The notes below the pieces were generated by a model. The model was given only the letters and a program-made list of their open reading frames with translations. It searched no databases and was not told where the DNA came from. From Limivivens faecihominis (GTDB lineage Bacteria; Bacillota; Clostridia; Lachnospirales; Lachnospiraceae), in the NCBI RefSeq assembly GCF_020686945.1, contig NZ_JAJEPR010000001.1:216228-280227 (forward strand): 64,000 bases of DNA. Reading direction: 5' to 3'. Position numbers and translations under genes: made by a program. Below are positions 33,467-42,078 of the stretch, one piece after another. The stretch's first letter is position 1. Each line of letters opens with the position of its first letter.

Positions 33467-35140
33467 ATGAAAACATTTCATGTAAGAGACTATGGAATTC
33501 TTCCCGGAGAGAAAGACCGTATGAACATGCTGCGCCTTAGGGGCGTTCTGGAGGAGTGCCGCAAAAACGAGGAACCGGTGGAGATCCTTTTTGAGGAGGG
33601 AACCTATCATTTTTACCCGGATTTCGCCTTTGAGCGGACTTTGTGCATCTCCAACCACGACGAGGACACGATCAAACGGATCGCTTTCGACCTCACGAAC
33701 TGCACGCACCTTACTATTAGCGGAAAAAACAGCGATTTCATTTTCCATACGGAGCTTCTGGCCTTCTATTTCGAGCACGGCGAGGACATTACGCTGGAGG
33801 GCTTTTCCATCGACTACGAGCGTCCGGCTTACTCCGAGGGAACGATTGTTTCCGTGAACGGCCCCTCCATGCAGCTTCGGATCGACAAAGAGCGCTTTCC
33901 TTATTATGTAGCCCATCAGCGGATCTTTTTCACAGGGGAAAATTTCTGCGAGGAGATTCCGTTCTGGATGGAAGTGGACCCGGAAAAAGGCGAGCCCTCC
34001 GAGGGACCTTACGAGACGGGCTTTGATATCCGGCCGGATTCCAACTACGGAATCTGGAAAGAGCTGGAGGAAGGCTTGGTGGAGGTGACGCTGGAGGGAA
34101 CCGGCGACCTGAAGAGTTTTGAGGGCTATACGCCGGGTCATGTCATCGTCCTTCGCCATCATCCGAGAAGTTATCCGGCCGCCTATGTGACGGCCAGCAA
34201 AGATGTTACGTTCCGCGATGTGAAGATCTATCACTGTGCCGGTATGGGCGTGATTGCCCAGTTTACGGAAAATATCACGCTGGAGCGCGTGGCAATCACC
34301 GGAAAGCCTGGCAACGGCCACTGGTTCTCCCTGGCTGCCGACGCGACGCATTTCGTTTACTGCCGGGGACTTATTCATATCAAAGACTGTCTCTTTGAAC
34401 GCCAGCTGGATGACGCGGTGAACATCCATGGCATTTTCGCTCGTGTGAAAAAGATCCTGAGCGAAAACGAGCTTCTGGTGGAGCTGGTTCATCATCAGCA
34501 GAAGGGCGTACCCGTGGGCACGGTGGGAGATACGTTTTCCTTTGTCAATTATGAATCGCTTTTCTCCATGGGCGAGAGCCGGGCGGAGGAGATTGTCCGA
34601 CTGAATAAAGACTTTACCTATGTGAAATTCGAGGATCGGCTGCCCCGGGACATCAAGGAGAAGGACAGCATCGAAAATATGAGCTATGTGCCCGATGTGC
34701 TTATCGAGGGCTGCAGGGTACGGAATAACCGCGCGAGAGGCTTCCTTCTGGGCTGCGCCGGAAAGATGATTGTGCGGGACAATGATTTTCACACCTCAGG
34801 AGCGGCAATCCTGGTGGCGGGAGACGCGGCCGACTGGTTTGAATCCGGTTCCACGAGACACATCGAGATCAGAGAGAACCGTTTCAACGACTGCGACCAT
34901 GTGAAATGCTGGGGCCAGGGCGTGATCCAGGTGGATACACCGGTGCGCGAGATCGGTACAGATCGGAAACTCCATCAGTATCTCGAGATCCGGGATAACG
35001 AGTTTACCAGCGTGGACGGGGAACTTGTTAATGTGAAGAACATCCAGACGGTCATTTTCGTCGGAAACAAAGTCACCGCGCCGGGCAGTGAAGAGACCTG
35101 GGTGAAGCTGGAGGACATAGGAGAATACCGGAACAAATAA
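33467..35140 (+). CDS. GH110 alpha-1,3-galactosidase-like protein (blood-group B type)
   Basis: 557 aa right-handed beta-helix protein matching the GH110 layout of Bacteroides GlaA-type enzymes, which release alpha-1,3-galactose from group B and linear Gal-alpha-1,3-Gal structures. Recognised segments: GFSIDYERP, IYHCAGMGVIAQFTENITLERV, CLFERQLDDAVNIHG (D315, D316), and DAADWFESGSTRHIEIRENRF. Unlike characterised Bacteroides homologues it has no signal peptide, so it would act in the cytoplasm. ATG at 33467 with ribosome site AGAAAGGA. Family is confident; linkage specificity is inferred. Confidence 0.82.
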   Translation: MKTFHVRDYGILPGEKDRMNMLRLRGVLEECRKNEEPVEILFEEGTYHFYPDFAFERTLCISNHDEDTIKRIAFDLTNCTHLTISGKNSDFIFHTELLAFYFEHGEDITLEGFSIDYERPAYSEGTIVSVNGPSMQLRIDKERFPYYVAHQRIFFTGENFCEEIPFWMEVDPEKGEPSEGPYETGFDIRPDSNYGIWKELEEGLVEVTLEGTGDLKSFEGYTPGHVIVLRHHPRSYPAAYVTASKDVTFRDVKIYHCAGMGVIAQFTENITLERVAITGKPGNGHWFSLAADATHFVYCRGLIHIKDCLFERQLDDAVNIHGIFARVKKILSENELLVELVHHQQKGVPVGTVGDTFSFVNYESLFSMGESRAEEIVRLNKDFTYVKFEDRLPRDIKEKDSIENMSYVPDVLIEGCRVRNNRARGFLLGCAGKMIVRDNDFHTSGAAILVAGDAADWFESGSTRHIEIRENRFNDCDHVKCWGQGVIQVDTPVREIGTDRKLHQYLEIRDNEFTSVDGELVNVKNIQTVIFVGNKVTAPGSEETWVKLEDIGEYRNK

Positions 35141-35171
35141 CCTGTCCGATGTTATAAAAAATATGCTTATT

Positions 35172-35201
35172 GTGACATTTTTTTTGTAAAAAAGGTATGA
35201 T
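35172..35201 (+). promoter_or_regulatory. Promoter of the GH109 gene
   Basis: GTGACA, 18 bp, TATGAT, inside a T-rich 100-bp gap with no terminator. It permits expression of GH109 and beta-galactosidase apart from the transporter. Confidence 0.5.
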
Positions 35202-35241
35202 ACGATAGCGTCATAACCGACTGAAAAGAGGAGGACTTATC

Positions 35242-36444
35242 ATGGGAAAAAAAATAAAATTAGGTCTGATCGGTCTCGGAGGCCGTGGCATGGGCCTTTT
35301 GAAACTGGTTTTTGTGCATCATGAGGATGTGGAATTTGCAGCTGTCTGCGATGTCTATGAGGATCGCTGCCAGGAAGCAGCCAAGGCCGTCGAGGAAGCA
35401 GGCCGTCCCCGTCCGCTGACCACACAGAATTATAAAGAGATTCTTGCAATGCCTGAGGTGGACGCTGTGATCCTCTGCACTTCCTGGGAGAATCATCTGA
35501 ACATCGCCATCGAGGCGATGGAAGCCGGAAAATATGTGGGCTGTGAGGTCGGCGGCGCCTACAGCGTACAGGAGTGCTGGAAGATCGTTGAGGCCTACGA
35601 GCGGACCCATGTGCCGGTGATGCTGATGGAGAACTGCGTATACGGCCGTGATGAGATGATGGTCTACAACATGGCAGAGCAGGGCGTTCTCGGAACCATC
35701 GTTCACTGCGAGGGCGGCTACAAGCATGACCTCCGCGACGAGGTTGCTTTCGGAAGAGAGAACCGTCATTACCGTCTGGACAACTATATCCACAGAAATA
35801 CCGAGAACTACCCGACCCATGAGCTGGGACCCATCGCAAAAGTTCTCCACATCAACCGCGGAAACCGCATGCTGACCCTGACCTCCATGGCTTCCAAGGC
35901 AGCAGGCCTGAAGGAATACATCAAAAACAACAAGGCAGACGACGAAGTGCTGATGAACACCGAGTTCCATCAGGGCGACGTGGTAAACACCATCATTACC
36001 TGTGCCAACGGCGAGACCATTCTTCTGACTCTGGACACCACCCTCCCGAGATACTACTCCAGAGGCTTCACCGTACAGGGAACCAAGGGTATGTATTTCG
36101 AGGACAACCAGTCCCTCTTCATCGACGGCGAGGAGCACGCAAAAGATCATTTCGAGTGGAAAAAGCACTGGGGCAATGTGGAAGAATACCGTGAGAAATA
36201 CGATCACCCCGTATGGAAAAAATACATGGAAGAGGGCGTCAAGGAAGGTCACGGCGGCATGGACTGGCTGGTATTCTGTGACTTCATCAAGAGTGTACAG
36301 GATCAGACCGATGTGCCCATCGACGTTTATGACCTGGCAGCCTGGATGAGCATTTCCGCTCTGGCAGAGCAGTCCATCGCTCTCGGCGGACAGCCGGTGG
36401 CAATTCCCGATTTCACCAACGGCATGTGGATCAAGAGAAAATAA
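35242..36444 (+). CDS. GH109 alpha-N-acetylgalactosaminidase-like protein (blood-group A type), Gfo/Idh/MocA fold
   Basis: 400 aa with a Rossmann NAD motif at the N-terminus (GLIGLGGRGMG) and the GH109 pattern: EVGGAYSV, MENCVYGRDEMMVYNM, GGYKHDLR, and NYPTHELGPIAKVLHINRGNRM with H193. GH109 enzymes use tightly bound NAD+ in a redox-assisted mechanism and remove terminal alpha-GalNAc, including from group A antigen. No Tat or Sec signal, unlike many Bacteroidetes homologues. Ribosome site GAGGAGG. The beta-galactosidase gene follows after 12 bp. A plain sugar dehydrogenase is the alternative, but the motifs fit GH109 better. Confidence 0.82.
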   Translation: MGKKIKLGLIGLGGRGMGLLKLVFVHHEDVEFAAVCDVYEDRCQEAAKAVEEAGRPRPLTTQNYKEILAMPEVDAVILCTSWENHLNIAIEAMEAGKYVGCEVGGAYSVQECWKIVEAYERTHVPVMLMENCVYGRDEMMVYNMAEQGVLGTIVHCEGGYKHDLRDEVAFGRENRHYRLDNYIHRNTENYPTHELGPIAKVLHINRGNRMLTLTSMASKAAGLKEYIKNNKADDEVLMNTEFHQGDVVNTIITCANGETILLTLDTTLPRYYSRGFTVQGTKGMYFEDNQSLFIDGEEHAKDHFEWKKHWGNVEEYREKYDHPVWKKYMEEGVKEGHGGMDWLVFCDFIKSVQDQTDVPIDVYDLAAWMSISALAEQSIALGGQPVAIPDFTNGMWIKRK

Positions 36445-36456
36445 GGAGGCGTAAGA

Positions 36457-39411
36457 ATGAACAGTCGTGAATGGCAGGATCCTCATTTCCTGGAAAAAGG
36501 CCGGGAAAAAGAGAGAGCTTACTACATTCCCTTTGAGAACACAGAGAAGGCTCTGGCCGGAGAAAGAGAGAAATCCGGCGAGTTTCAGCTTCTGAACGGC
36601 ATCTGGGATTTCAATTACTATCCCGCTTACTATGAGGTACCGGAAGAGATTACCGAATGGGGAAAAATTCCGGTTCCCGCAAACTGGCAGATGGAAGGTT
36701 TTGAGCCTCCCTACTACACCAACGTAAACTATCCCTATCCCGTAGATCCGCCCTATGTGCCGGACGAGAACCCCTGCGGTGTTTATCGCACCTGGTTTGA
36801 CTGCGCGGACCTCACGAAAAAGACTTACCTGGTATTCGAGGGTGTAAACCCCTGTTTTTATCTTGTTATCAACGGTCAGGAGATCGGCTACAGCCAGTGC
36901 AGCCACTGCACCGCTGAGTTTGACGTGACCCCGTACCTTCACGAGGGCAAAAACGAGATTATCGTGAAAGTCCTCAAATGGTGCGACGGCAGCTACATGG
37001 AGGATCAGGATTTCTTCCGTATGACAGGAATCTTCCGCGACGTCTATGTGCTGACCCGTCCCGCAGAGCATGTGCAGGATGTGGAGATCCACGCAAACCT
37101 CACCGAGCTTTCCGTGAAAGTGACCGCTCCGGCCGGAGATCTCACCGCCTGCCTCTATGACGGCGATACCTGCATCCAGAAACAGCCGGTCATCGACGGA
37201 AAGGCAGACTTTACCGTACCCGATGCAAAACCCTGGAGCGCAGAGGTTCCGAACCTCTACACCCTGGTGCTGGAGGGCTTTGGCGAGTTTATCCCGGTTC
37301 CCGTAGGCTTCCGCACAATCGCAATTTCTCCGAAGGGTGAGCTTCTGATCAACGGCGTTTCCGTACAGTTGAAGGGTGTGAACCATCACGACACCGATCC
37401 GGTGAAAGGCCATGTCATGAGCCTTGAGGATATCCGCAGAGACCTCTATCTCATGAAAAAGCTCAACATCAACACCGTTCGTACCTCCCATTATCCGCCT
37501 GCTCCGGAATTTATCCGCGAGTGCGACCGCCTGGGATTCTATGTGGTGGATGAGGCTGATATTGAGATGCACGGCTTTGTCACCAGAGAGACCCTCTGGA
37601 GCTACCATATGTACGACCGCACCTGGCCCACCGATCATCCCGACTGGGGCGAGGCTCTGATGGAGCGTATGCGCCGTATGGTAGAGCGGGACAAGAACTC
37701 CTGCAGCGTCATCATGTGGTCCATCGGAAACGAGTCCGGCTACGGCTGCCACTACGACGATATGTGCCGCTGGACGAAGCAGCGTGATCCGGAGCGCCTG
37801 ATCCATTACGAGCGCGCCAACATGCTGAACACCCCCACCATGTACGATGTGGAGAGCCACATGTACCGCGAATTTTCCGATCTGATTGCAGACGGTGAGA
37901 AGGACGACAGCCGTCCGCTGTTCCTCTGCGAGTACGCCCATTCCATGGGAAATGGACCGGGAGACCTGAACGATTATCAGGAACTTTTCGATAAATATCC
38001 GCGCTTGATCGGCGGCTGCATCTGGGAGTGGGCCGACCATACGGTGCTGAAAGACGGCAAATACTATTACGGCGGCGACTTCGACGAGCTGACTCACGAC
38101 AACAACTTCTGCGTGGATGGCCTGGTTTCTGCAAAACGTGAAGTAAAAGCCGGCTCTCTGGAAGCAAAAGCAGTCTTCCAGCCCTTCCGCGCTTCCTTAA
38201 AAGAGGTGGGAGAGAAAGAGATCTCCGTGGAGATCCATAACCGCCACTATTTCACTGACCTTAAGAACTATGATCTCAAGTGGACTGTAGAGGTGGACGG
38301 CGTGGCTGTCGCTTCCGGCACACAGAATCTGGAGCTGGCAGCAGGAGAGAAGACTCTCCTTACGATCCCGGCAGACCTTCCGAAGATCTGTGCTCTGGGC
38401 GCTTATGTGACCCTGACGCTGCACCAGAAAGAAGCAACCGAATGGGCCGAGGCCGGTTATGAGACCGGTATGGTTCAGCTGAAGCTTCCGGTAGAGATTG
38501 TGACTGCAGAGCGTACACACGGCGAAGGCTCCTGGAAAGTATCTGAGGACAAATTGACTGTCACTGTGACAGACGAGACTGCTTCCATCGGCTATACCTT
38601 CCACAAGGTTCACGGAACCCTGACCGGAATCCTGAAAAACGGAAAGAACATTCTCGTTAATCCGGCTCACCTCGACGTATGGCGAGCTCCGACTGACAAC
38701 GACCGCCATATCAAGATGACCTGGGGCCTTTTCGAGGACAACTTAAGCGGCTGGAACATGAACCGCCTCTTCGATAAATGCTATTCCTTCACCTGGAAAG
38801 AGACCGAAGACTGCATCGAGCTTGTCAGCGCAGGCAGTCTCGCCGGCGTAGCCAGAAGTCCGCTCCTTCACTACGAAGTGACTTACCGTCTGGATAACGG
38901 CGATCCCGAGCTTCACATTTCCGTTCAGTCCAAGGTTCATCCGAAGGCCATCTGGCTTCCGAGATTCGGTTACGAGTTCACCCTTCCCACCGCTGTGGAA
39001 AAGGTAGAATACTACGGAATGGGCCCGGGCGAGAACTATCAGGATCTCTGCCACCACGCAAAGGTTGGCCGTTTCACCACCAGCGTGACCGAGGAATACG
39101 TTCCCTACATCATGCCACAGGAGAACGGAAACCACACCCATGTGAAAGAAGTGAGCCTCGTTGATCCGGCAAACGGAGACGGCATCGCTTTCCGTACCGA
39201 GGGCGAAGTGGAGTTCCAGACCTCTCACTACACGAAGGAAGAGCTGACCCGGAAAGGCCACTCCTACGAGCTGGAGCCTTCCAACACCAACGTCCGCATC
39301 GACTATAAGGTGAGCGGCATCGGTTCCGCTAGCTGCGGCCCGGACCTTGATCCGAAGTACCGCCTGAGTGAGAAAGAGTTTTCTTATGGCTTCTCTGTGA
39401 AAGCACTTTAA
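36457..39411 (+). CDS. GH2 beta-galactosidase (LacZ type)
   Basis: 984 aa, full-length LacZ-like enzyme without signal peptide. Order: jelly-roll domain (WQMEGFEPPYYTNVNYPYP), immunoglobulin-like domains, barrel with acid/base E426 in WSIGNESGYG and nucleophile E492 in LCEYAHSMGN, then a C-terminal Bgal small-chain domain (YYGMGPGENYQD). Ribosome site AAGGAGG. Once alpha-Gal or alpha-GalNAc and fucose are removed, it could cleave the exposed beta-galactose of type 1/2 chains or lactose. It ends the operon; a terminator follows. Confidence 0.95.
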   Translation: MNSREWQDPHFLEKGREKERAYYIPFENTEKALAGEREKSGEFQLLNGIWDFNYYPAYYEVPEEITEWGKIPVPANWQMEGFEPPYYTNVNYPYPVDPPYVPDENPCGVYRTWFDCADLTKKTYLVFEGVNPCFYLVINGQEIGYSQCSHCTAEFDVTPYLHEGKNEIIVKVLKWCDGSYMEDQDFFRMTGIFRDVYVLTRPAEHVQDVEIHANLTELSVKVTAPAGDLTACLYDGDTCIQKQPVIDGKADFTVPDAKPWSAEVPNLYTLVLEGFGEFIPVPVGFRTIAISPKGELLINGVSVQLKGVNHHDTDPVKGHVMSLEDIRRDLYLMKKLNINTVRTSHYPPAPEFIRECDRLGFYVVDEADIEMHGFVTRETLWSYHMYDRTWPTDHPDWGEALMERMRRMVERDKNSCSVIMWSIGNESGYGCHYDDMCRWTKQRDPERLIHYERANMLNTPTMYDVESHMYREFSDLIADGEKDDSRPLFLCEYAHSMGNGPGDLNDYQELFDKYPRLIGGCIWEWADHTVLKDGKYYYGGDFDELTHDNNFCVDGLVSAKREVKAGSLEAKAVFQPFRASLKEVGEKEISVEIHNRHYFTDLKNYDLKWTVEVDGVAVASGTQNLELAAGEKTLLTIPADLPKICALGAYVTLTLHQKEATEWAEAGYETGMVQLKLPVEIVTAERTHGEGSWKVSEDKLTVTVTDETASIGYTFHKVHGTLTGILKNGKNILVNPAHLDVWRAPTDNDRHIKMTWGLFEDNLSGWNMNRLFDKCYSFTWKETEDCIELVSAGSLAGVARSPLLHYEVTYRLDNGDPELHISVQSKVHPKAIWLPRFGYEFTLPTAVEKVEYYGMGPGENYQDLCHHAKVGRFTTSVTEEYVPYIMPQENGNHTHVKEVSLVDPANGDGIAFRTEGEVEFQTSHYTKEELTRKGHSYELEPSNTNVRIDYKVSGIGSASCGPDLDPKYRLSEKEFSYGFSVKAL

Positions 39412-39436
39412 TCAGTACAGTGAAAACATAAAAATA

Positions 39437-39478
39437 CCGCCGTGAGTTGTTTATCAAAGCTCACGGCGGTTATTTTTA
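39437..39478 (+). terminator. Rho-independent terminator after the beta-galactosidase
   Basis: CCGCCGTGAG / CTCACGGCGG, ten perfect pairs, followed by TTATTTTTAT. Confidence 0.92.
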
Positions 39479-39559
39479 TACCTGTTTTCTGGAAGCGTAT
39501 AATTTCAGTTTTTCGATGAGCTGGCCGGAATCCAGCGGCTTGGCCAGGTGTTCGTTCAT
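39476..39559 (-). pseudogene. Remnant of a response-regulator receiver domain
   Basis: Read on the minus strand, 27 residues beginning MNEHLAKPLDSGQLIEKL and ending at a stop match the last part of a receiver domain as found in hybrid kinases (compare MNAHLAKPIDPKRLFRTL at the end of the large signalling protein at 22.9 kb). No receiver sequence continues further upstream in frame. The 354-bp gap 39412-39765 otherwise holds the beta-galactosidase terminator and, near 39720, a possible extended -10 for the next gene. Confidence 0.6.
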
Positions 39560-39765
39560 GACGGGCATCAAAGTCAAAGTGTTTTTTTATCCGTTTTTTC
39601 ATGAGAAACTCCCCCTCTTTCTCGGTGTATCACAGGAAGGGAGCCGGGTCAAAACAAGTTTTTAGAAAAATTTCATATTTCCGCCCTTTTGTTTAGATGA
39701 AATGAAAGCGGAGGTATGTTAAAATAAGCAATAAAGTGAATAACAGACTGGAAAGGGGCAGAATC

Positions 39766-41259
39766 ATGAAGCTGAAAACAAGACTGATAACCGCTTTTTT
39801 CGTGATTGCCTGCGTTCCGCTGATACTGGCCCTGCTCGCCTTCGCCGGTTTCAGTCATATACAGGTTAATGCGCTGAAAGCGAAGCTTGGAATTACAGAT
39901 ATCAGTTATGAAAGTCTGGCGAATACCCTGCAGATGCTCAATGAAGCGACAGAGGACGTTTTCGATGAGATGTCGATCAAGGCGGAGGAGAATGCGGACG
40001 CCTATCTCGATACTACCTATCTCGATACGCTGAACGCGGAACTGCAGGACAAGTCCTCCTATCTGATCGTGCGAAAAGGCAAGAGCCTTTATTATTCCGG
40101 AGCCAGCGATGCGAACCTGAGGCTTTTCCGGGAGCTTCCCTCTTACGGGGCCTCCGTTTACAAGGCGGACGGAACCTACATCGCTCAGGACGTGCAGGCC
40201 TATGTGAAACAGGTAGATATGATCTTTTCCGATGGGGATCAGGGAAGTGCCTTTATCATCACCTCCGTGAGCAATACAATGCCGGAGCTGAAGAAGCTGG
40301 TGTGGGATATGCTGATTGCCATTCTGATGATCCTGGTGCTGACAGGAGCGCTTTTGTCGGCCTGGATTTACCGGGGCATCAACACTCCCCTGCAGAAGCT
40401 TCGGGAGGCCACCCAGCATATCAAGGACGGCGATCTGGATTTTGAGCTGAAGGTGGAGGGCAAGGATGAGTTCAGCGGCCTTTGCCGGGATTTCGAGGAG
40501 ATGCGCCAGCGCCTTCGGGATTCCAATGCGGAAAAGGAAGCCTACGACAAGGAAAACAAAGAGCTCATCAGCAATATTTCCCATGATTTGAAGACCCCCA
40601 TCACAGCCATCAAGGGCTATGTGGAGGGCATCATGGACGGCGTGGCGGATACGCCGGAGAAAATGGACAAATACATAAGGACCGTCTATAACAAAGCCAA
40701 CGATATGGACCGGCTCATCAATGAGCTGACCTTTTACTCCAAGATCGACACGAACCGGATTCCCTACAATTTCGCCAAGATCAATGTTTCCGACTATTTT
40801 GACGACTGTGTGGAGGATGTGGGACTGGAGCTGGAGTCGAAAAACATTGAGCTTTCCTATTTTAATTATGTGGACAAGGGTACGCTGGTCATCGCCGATG
40901 CGGAGCAGATCAAGCGTGTCATCAACAACATCATCAGCAACTCAATCAAATATCTGGACAAGCAGAAGGGCTATATCAGCATCCGGGTGCGGGATGTGGG
41001 CGACTTCATCCAGGTGGAGATCGAGGACAACGGAAAAGGCATCGCCGCCAAGGATCTGCCGAACATTTTCGACCGTTTCTACCGGACAGATTCCTCCCGG
41101 AACTCTTCCAAAGGAGGCAGCGGCATCGGTCTTTCCATTGTAAAAAAGATCATCGAGGACCACGGCGGAAAGATCTGGGCCAACAGCAAGCTCGGAGCTG
41201 GAACTGTGATGTATTTTGTACTTAGAAAATATCAGGAGGTGCCTATAATAAATGAGTAA
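39766..41259 (+). CDS. Two-component sensor histidine kinase
   Basis: 497 aa. Membrane helix near residues 8-28, an extracytoplasmic sensor of about 150 residues, second helix near 180-203, HAMP (INTPLQKLREATQHIKDGDLDF), H-box with H273 (SNISHDLKTPITAIKGY), N box, and G boxes (IEDNGKGI, GSGIGLSIVKKI). The ATG at 39766 follows GAAAGGGGC; the upstream GTG in frame lacks such a site. The stop overlaps the start of the response regulator by eight bases. Signal unknown. Confidence 0.93.
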   Translation: MKLKTRLITAFFVIACVPLILALLAFAGFSHIQVNALKAKLGITDISYESLANTLQMLNEATEDVFDEMSIKAEENADAYLDTTYLDTLNAELQDKSSYLIVRKGKSLYYSGASDANLRLFRELPSYGASVYKADGTYIAQDVQAYVKQVDMIFSDGDQGSAFIITSVSNTMPELKKLVWDMLIAILMILVLTGALLSAWIYRGINTPLQKLREATQHIKDGDLDFELKVEGKDEFSGLCRDFEEMRQRLRDSNAEKEAYDKENKELISNISHDLKTPITAIKGYVEGIMDGVADTPEKMDKYIRTVYNKANDMDRLINELTFYSKIDTNRIPYNFAKINVSDYFDDCVEDVGLELESKNIELSYFNYVDKGTLVIADAEQIKRVINNIISNSIKYLDKQKGYISIRVRDVGDFIQVEIEDNGKGIAAKDLPNIFDRFYRTDSSRNSSKGGSGIGLSIVKKIIEDHGGKIWANSKLGAGTVMYFVLRKYQEVPIINE

Positions 41260-41941
41260 AATATTGATTATCGAGGATGAAGAGGCCATTGCAGACCTGG
41301 AAAAAGACTATCTGGAGCTCAGCGGCTTTGAGGTGGAGATCGAGAACCGGGGGGATGTGGGACTGAAACGTGCACTGGAGGCGGATTACGATCTCTTTAT
41401 CCTGGATCTGATGCTGCCGGAGATGGATGGTTTCGAGATCTGCAAGGAGATCCGCAATCATAAAAATACGCCGATCATCATGGTTTCCGCGAAAAAAGAC
41501 GACATCGACAAAATCCGTGGCCTGGGCCTCGGAGCCGACGACTATATGACAAAACCCTTCAGCCCCAGCGAGCTGGTGGCGCGAGTGAAAGCCCATATGG
41601 CCCGCTACGACCGGCTGGTAGGCAGCAACGCCCAGAAAAATGACATCATCGAGATCCGCGGCATCAAGATTGACAAGACCGCCCGCCGGGTCTGGGTAGA
41701 CGGCGGGGAGAAGAACTTTACGACCAAGGAGTTCGATCTCTTAACCTTCCTTGCGGAAAATCCGAACCATGTATTTACGAAGGAAGAGCTCTTCCGGGAG
41801 ATCTGGGATATGGAGTCCGTCGGAGATATCGCCACCGTCACCGTACATATCAAGAAGATCCGCGAGAAGATCGAGAAAAACACCGCCAAACCCCAGTACA
41901 TCGAGACGATCTGGGGCGTGGGATATCGGTTTAAGATCTGA
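41252..41941 (+). CDS. OmpR-family response regulator
   Basis: 229 aa, cognate regulator of the overlapping kinase. Receiver with phosphoacceptor D52 (LFILDLMLPEMDG), conserved K in MTKPFSP, and a C-terminal winged helix (FTTKEFDLLTFLAENPNHVFTKEELFREIW, YIETIWGVGYRFKI). Ribosome site CAGGAGGTG. Terminated by the hairpin that follows. Confidence 0.95.
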   Translation: MSKILIIEDEEAIADLEKDYLELSGFEVEIENRGDVGLKRALEADYDLFILDLMLPEMDGFEICKEIRNHKNTPIIMVSAKKDDIDKIRGLGLGADDYMTKPFSPSELVARVKAHMARYDRLVGSNAQKNDIIEIRGIKIDKTARRVWVDGGEKNFTTKEFDLLTFLAENPNHVFTKEELFREIWDMESVGDIATVTVHIKKIREKIEKNTAKPQYIETIWGVGYRFKI

Positions 41942-41954
41942 ATAAAGCAAAAAG

Positions 41955-41984
41955 AAAAAGAGTTGCGAAAAGCAGCTCTTTTTC
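41955..41984 (+). terminator. Terminator after the response regulator
   Basis: GAGTTGC / GCAGCTC stem around a GAAAA loop, flanked by A and T runs. The next promoter overlaps it. Confidence 0.85.
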
Positions 41985-41991
41985 ATATAAT
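41963..41991 (+). promoter_or_regulatory. Promoter of cysE
   Basis: TTGCGA, 17 bp, TATAAT. The -35 lies inside the preceding terminator stem. Start near 41998. Confidence 0.65.
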
Positions 41992-42013
41992 AAGAGAAGA
42001 TGAAACGATGTAT

Positions 42014-42042
42014 GCTGGATAGTTCCTATCCGGCGTTTTTTT
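42014..42042 (+). terminator. Attenuator-like terminator in the cysE leader
   Basis: GCTGGATAG / CTATCCGGC with a three-base loop, then GTTTTTTT, only about 16 nt after the predicted transcription start and 37 bp before cysE. Placed between promoter and gene, it should stop most transcripts unless overridden. The leader is too short for a T-box or SAM riboswitch. Confidence 0.7.
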
Positions 42043-42078
42043 ACCCGTATAAATCAAAGAAAAGGAGTAAATCGCCCG

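Noticed and set aside
35260..38097. Open frame of 945 codons opposite GH109 and beta-galactosidase
   Set aside because: It spans two well-supported forward genes and their junction, with no domain or start signal.
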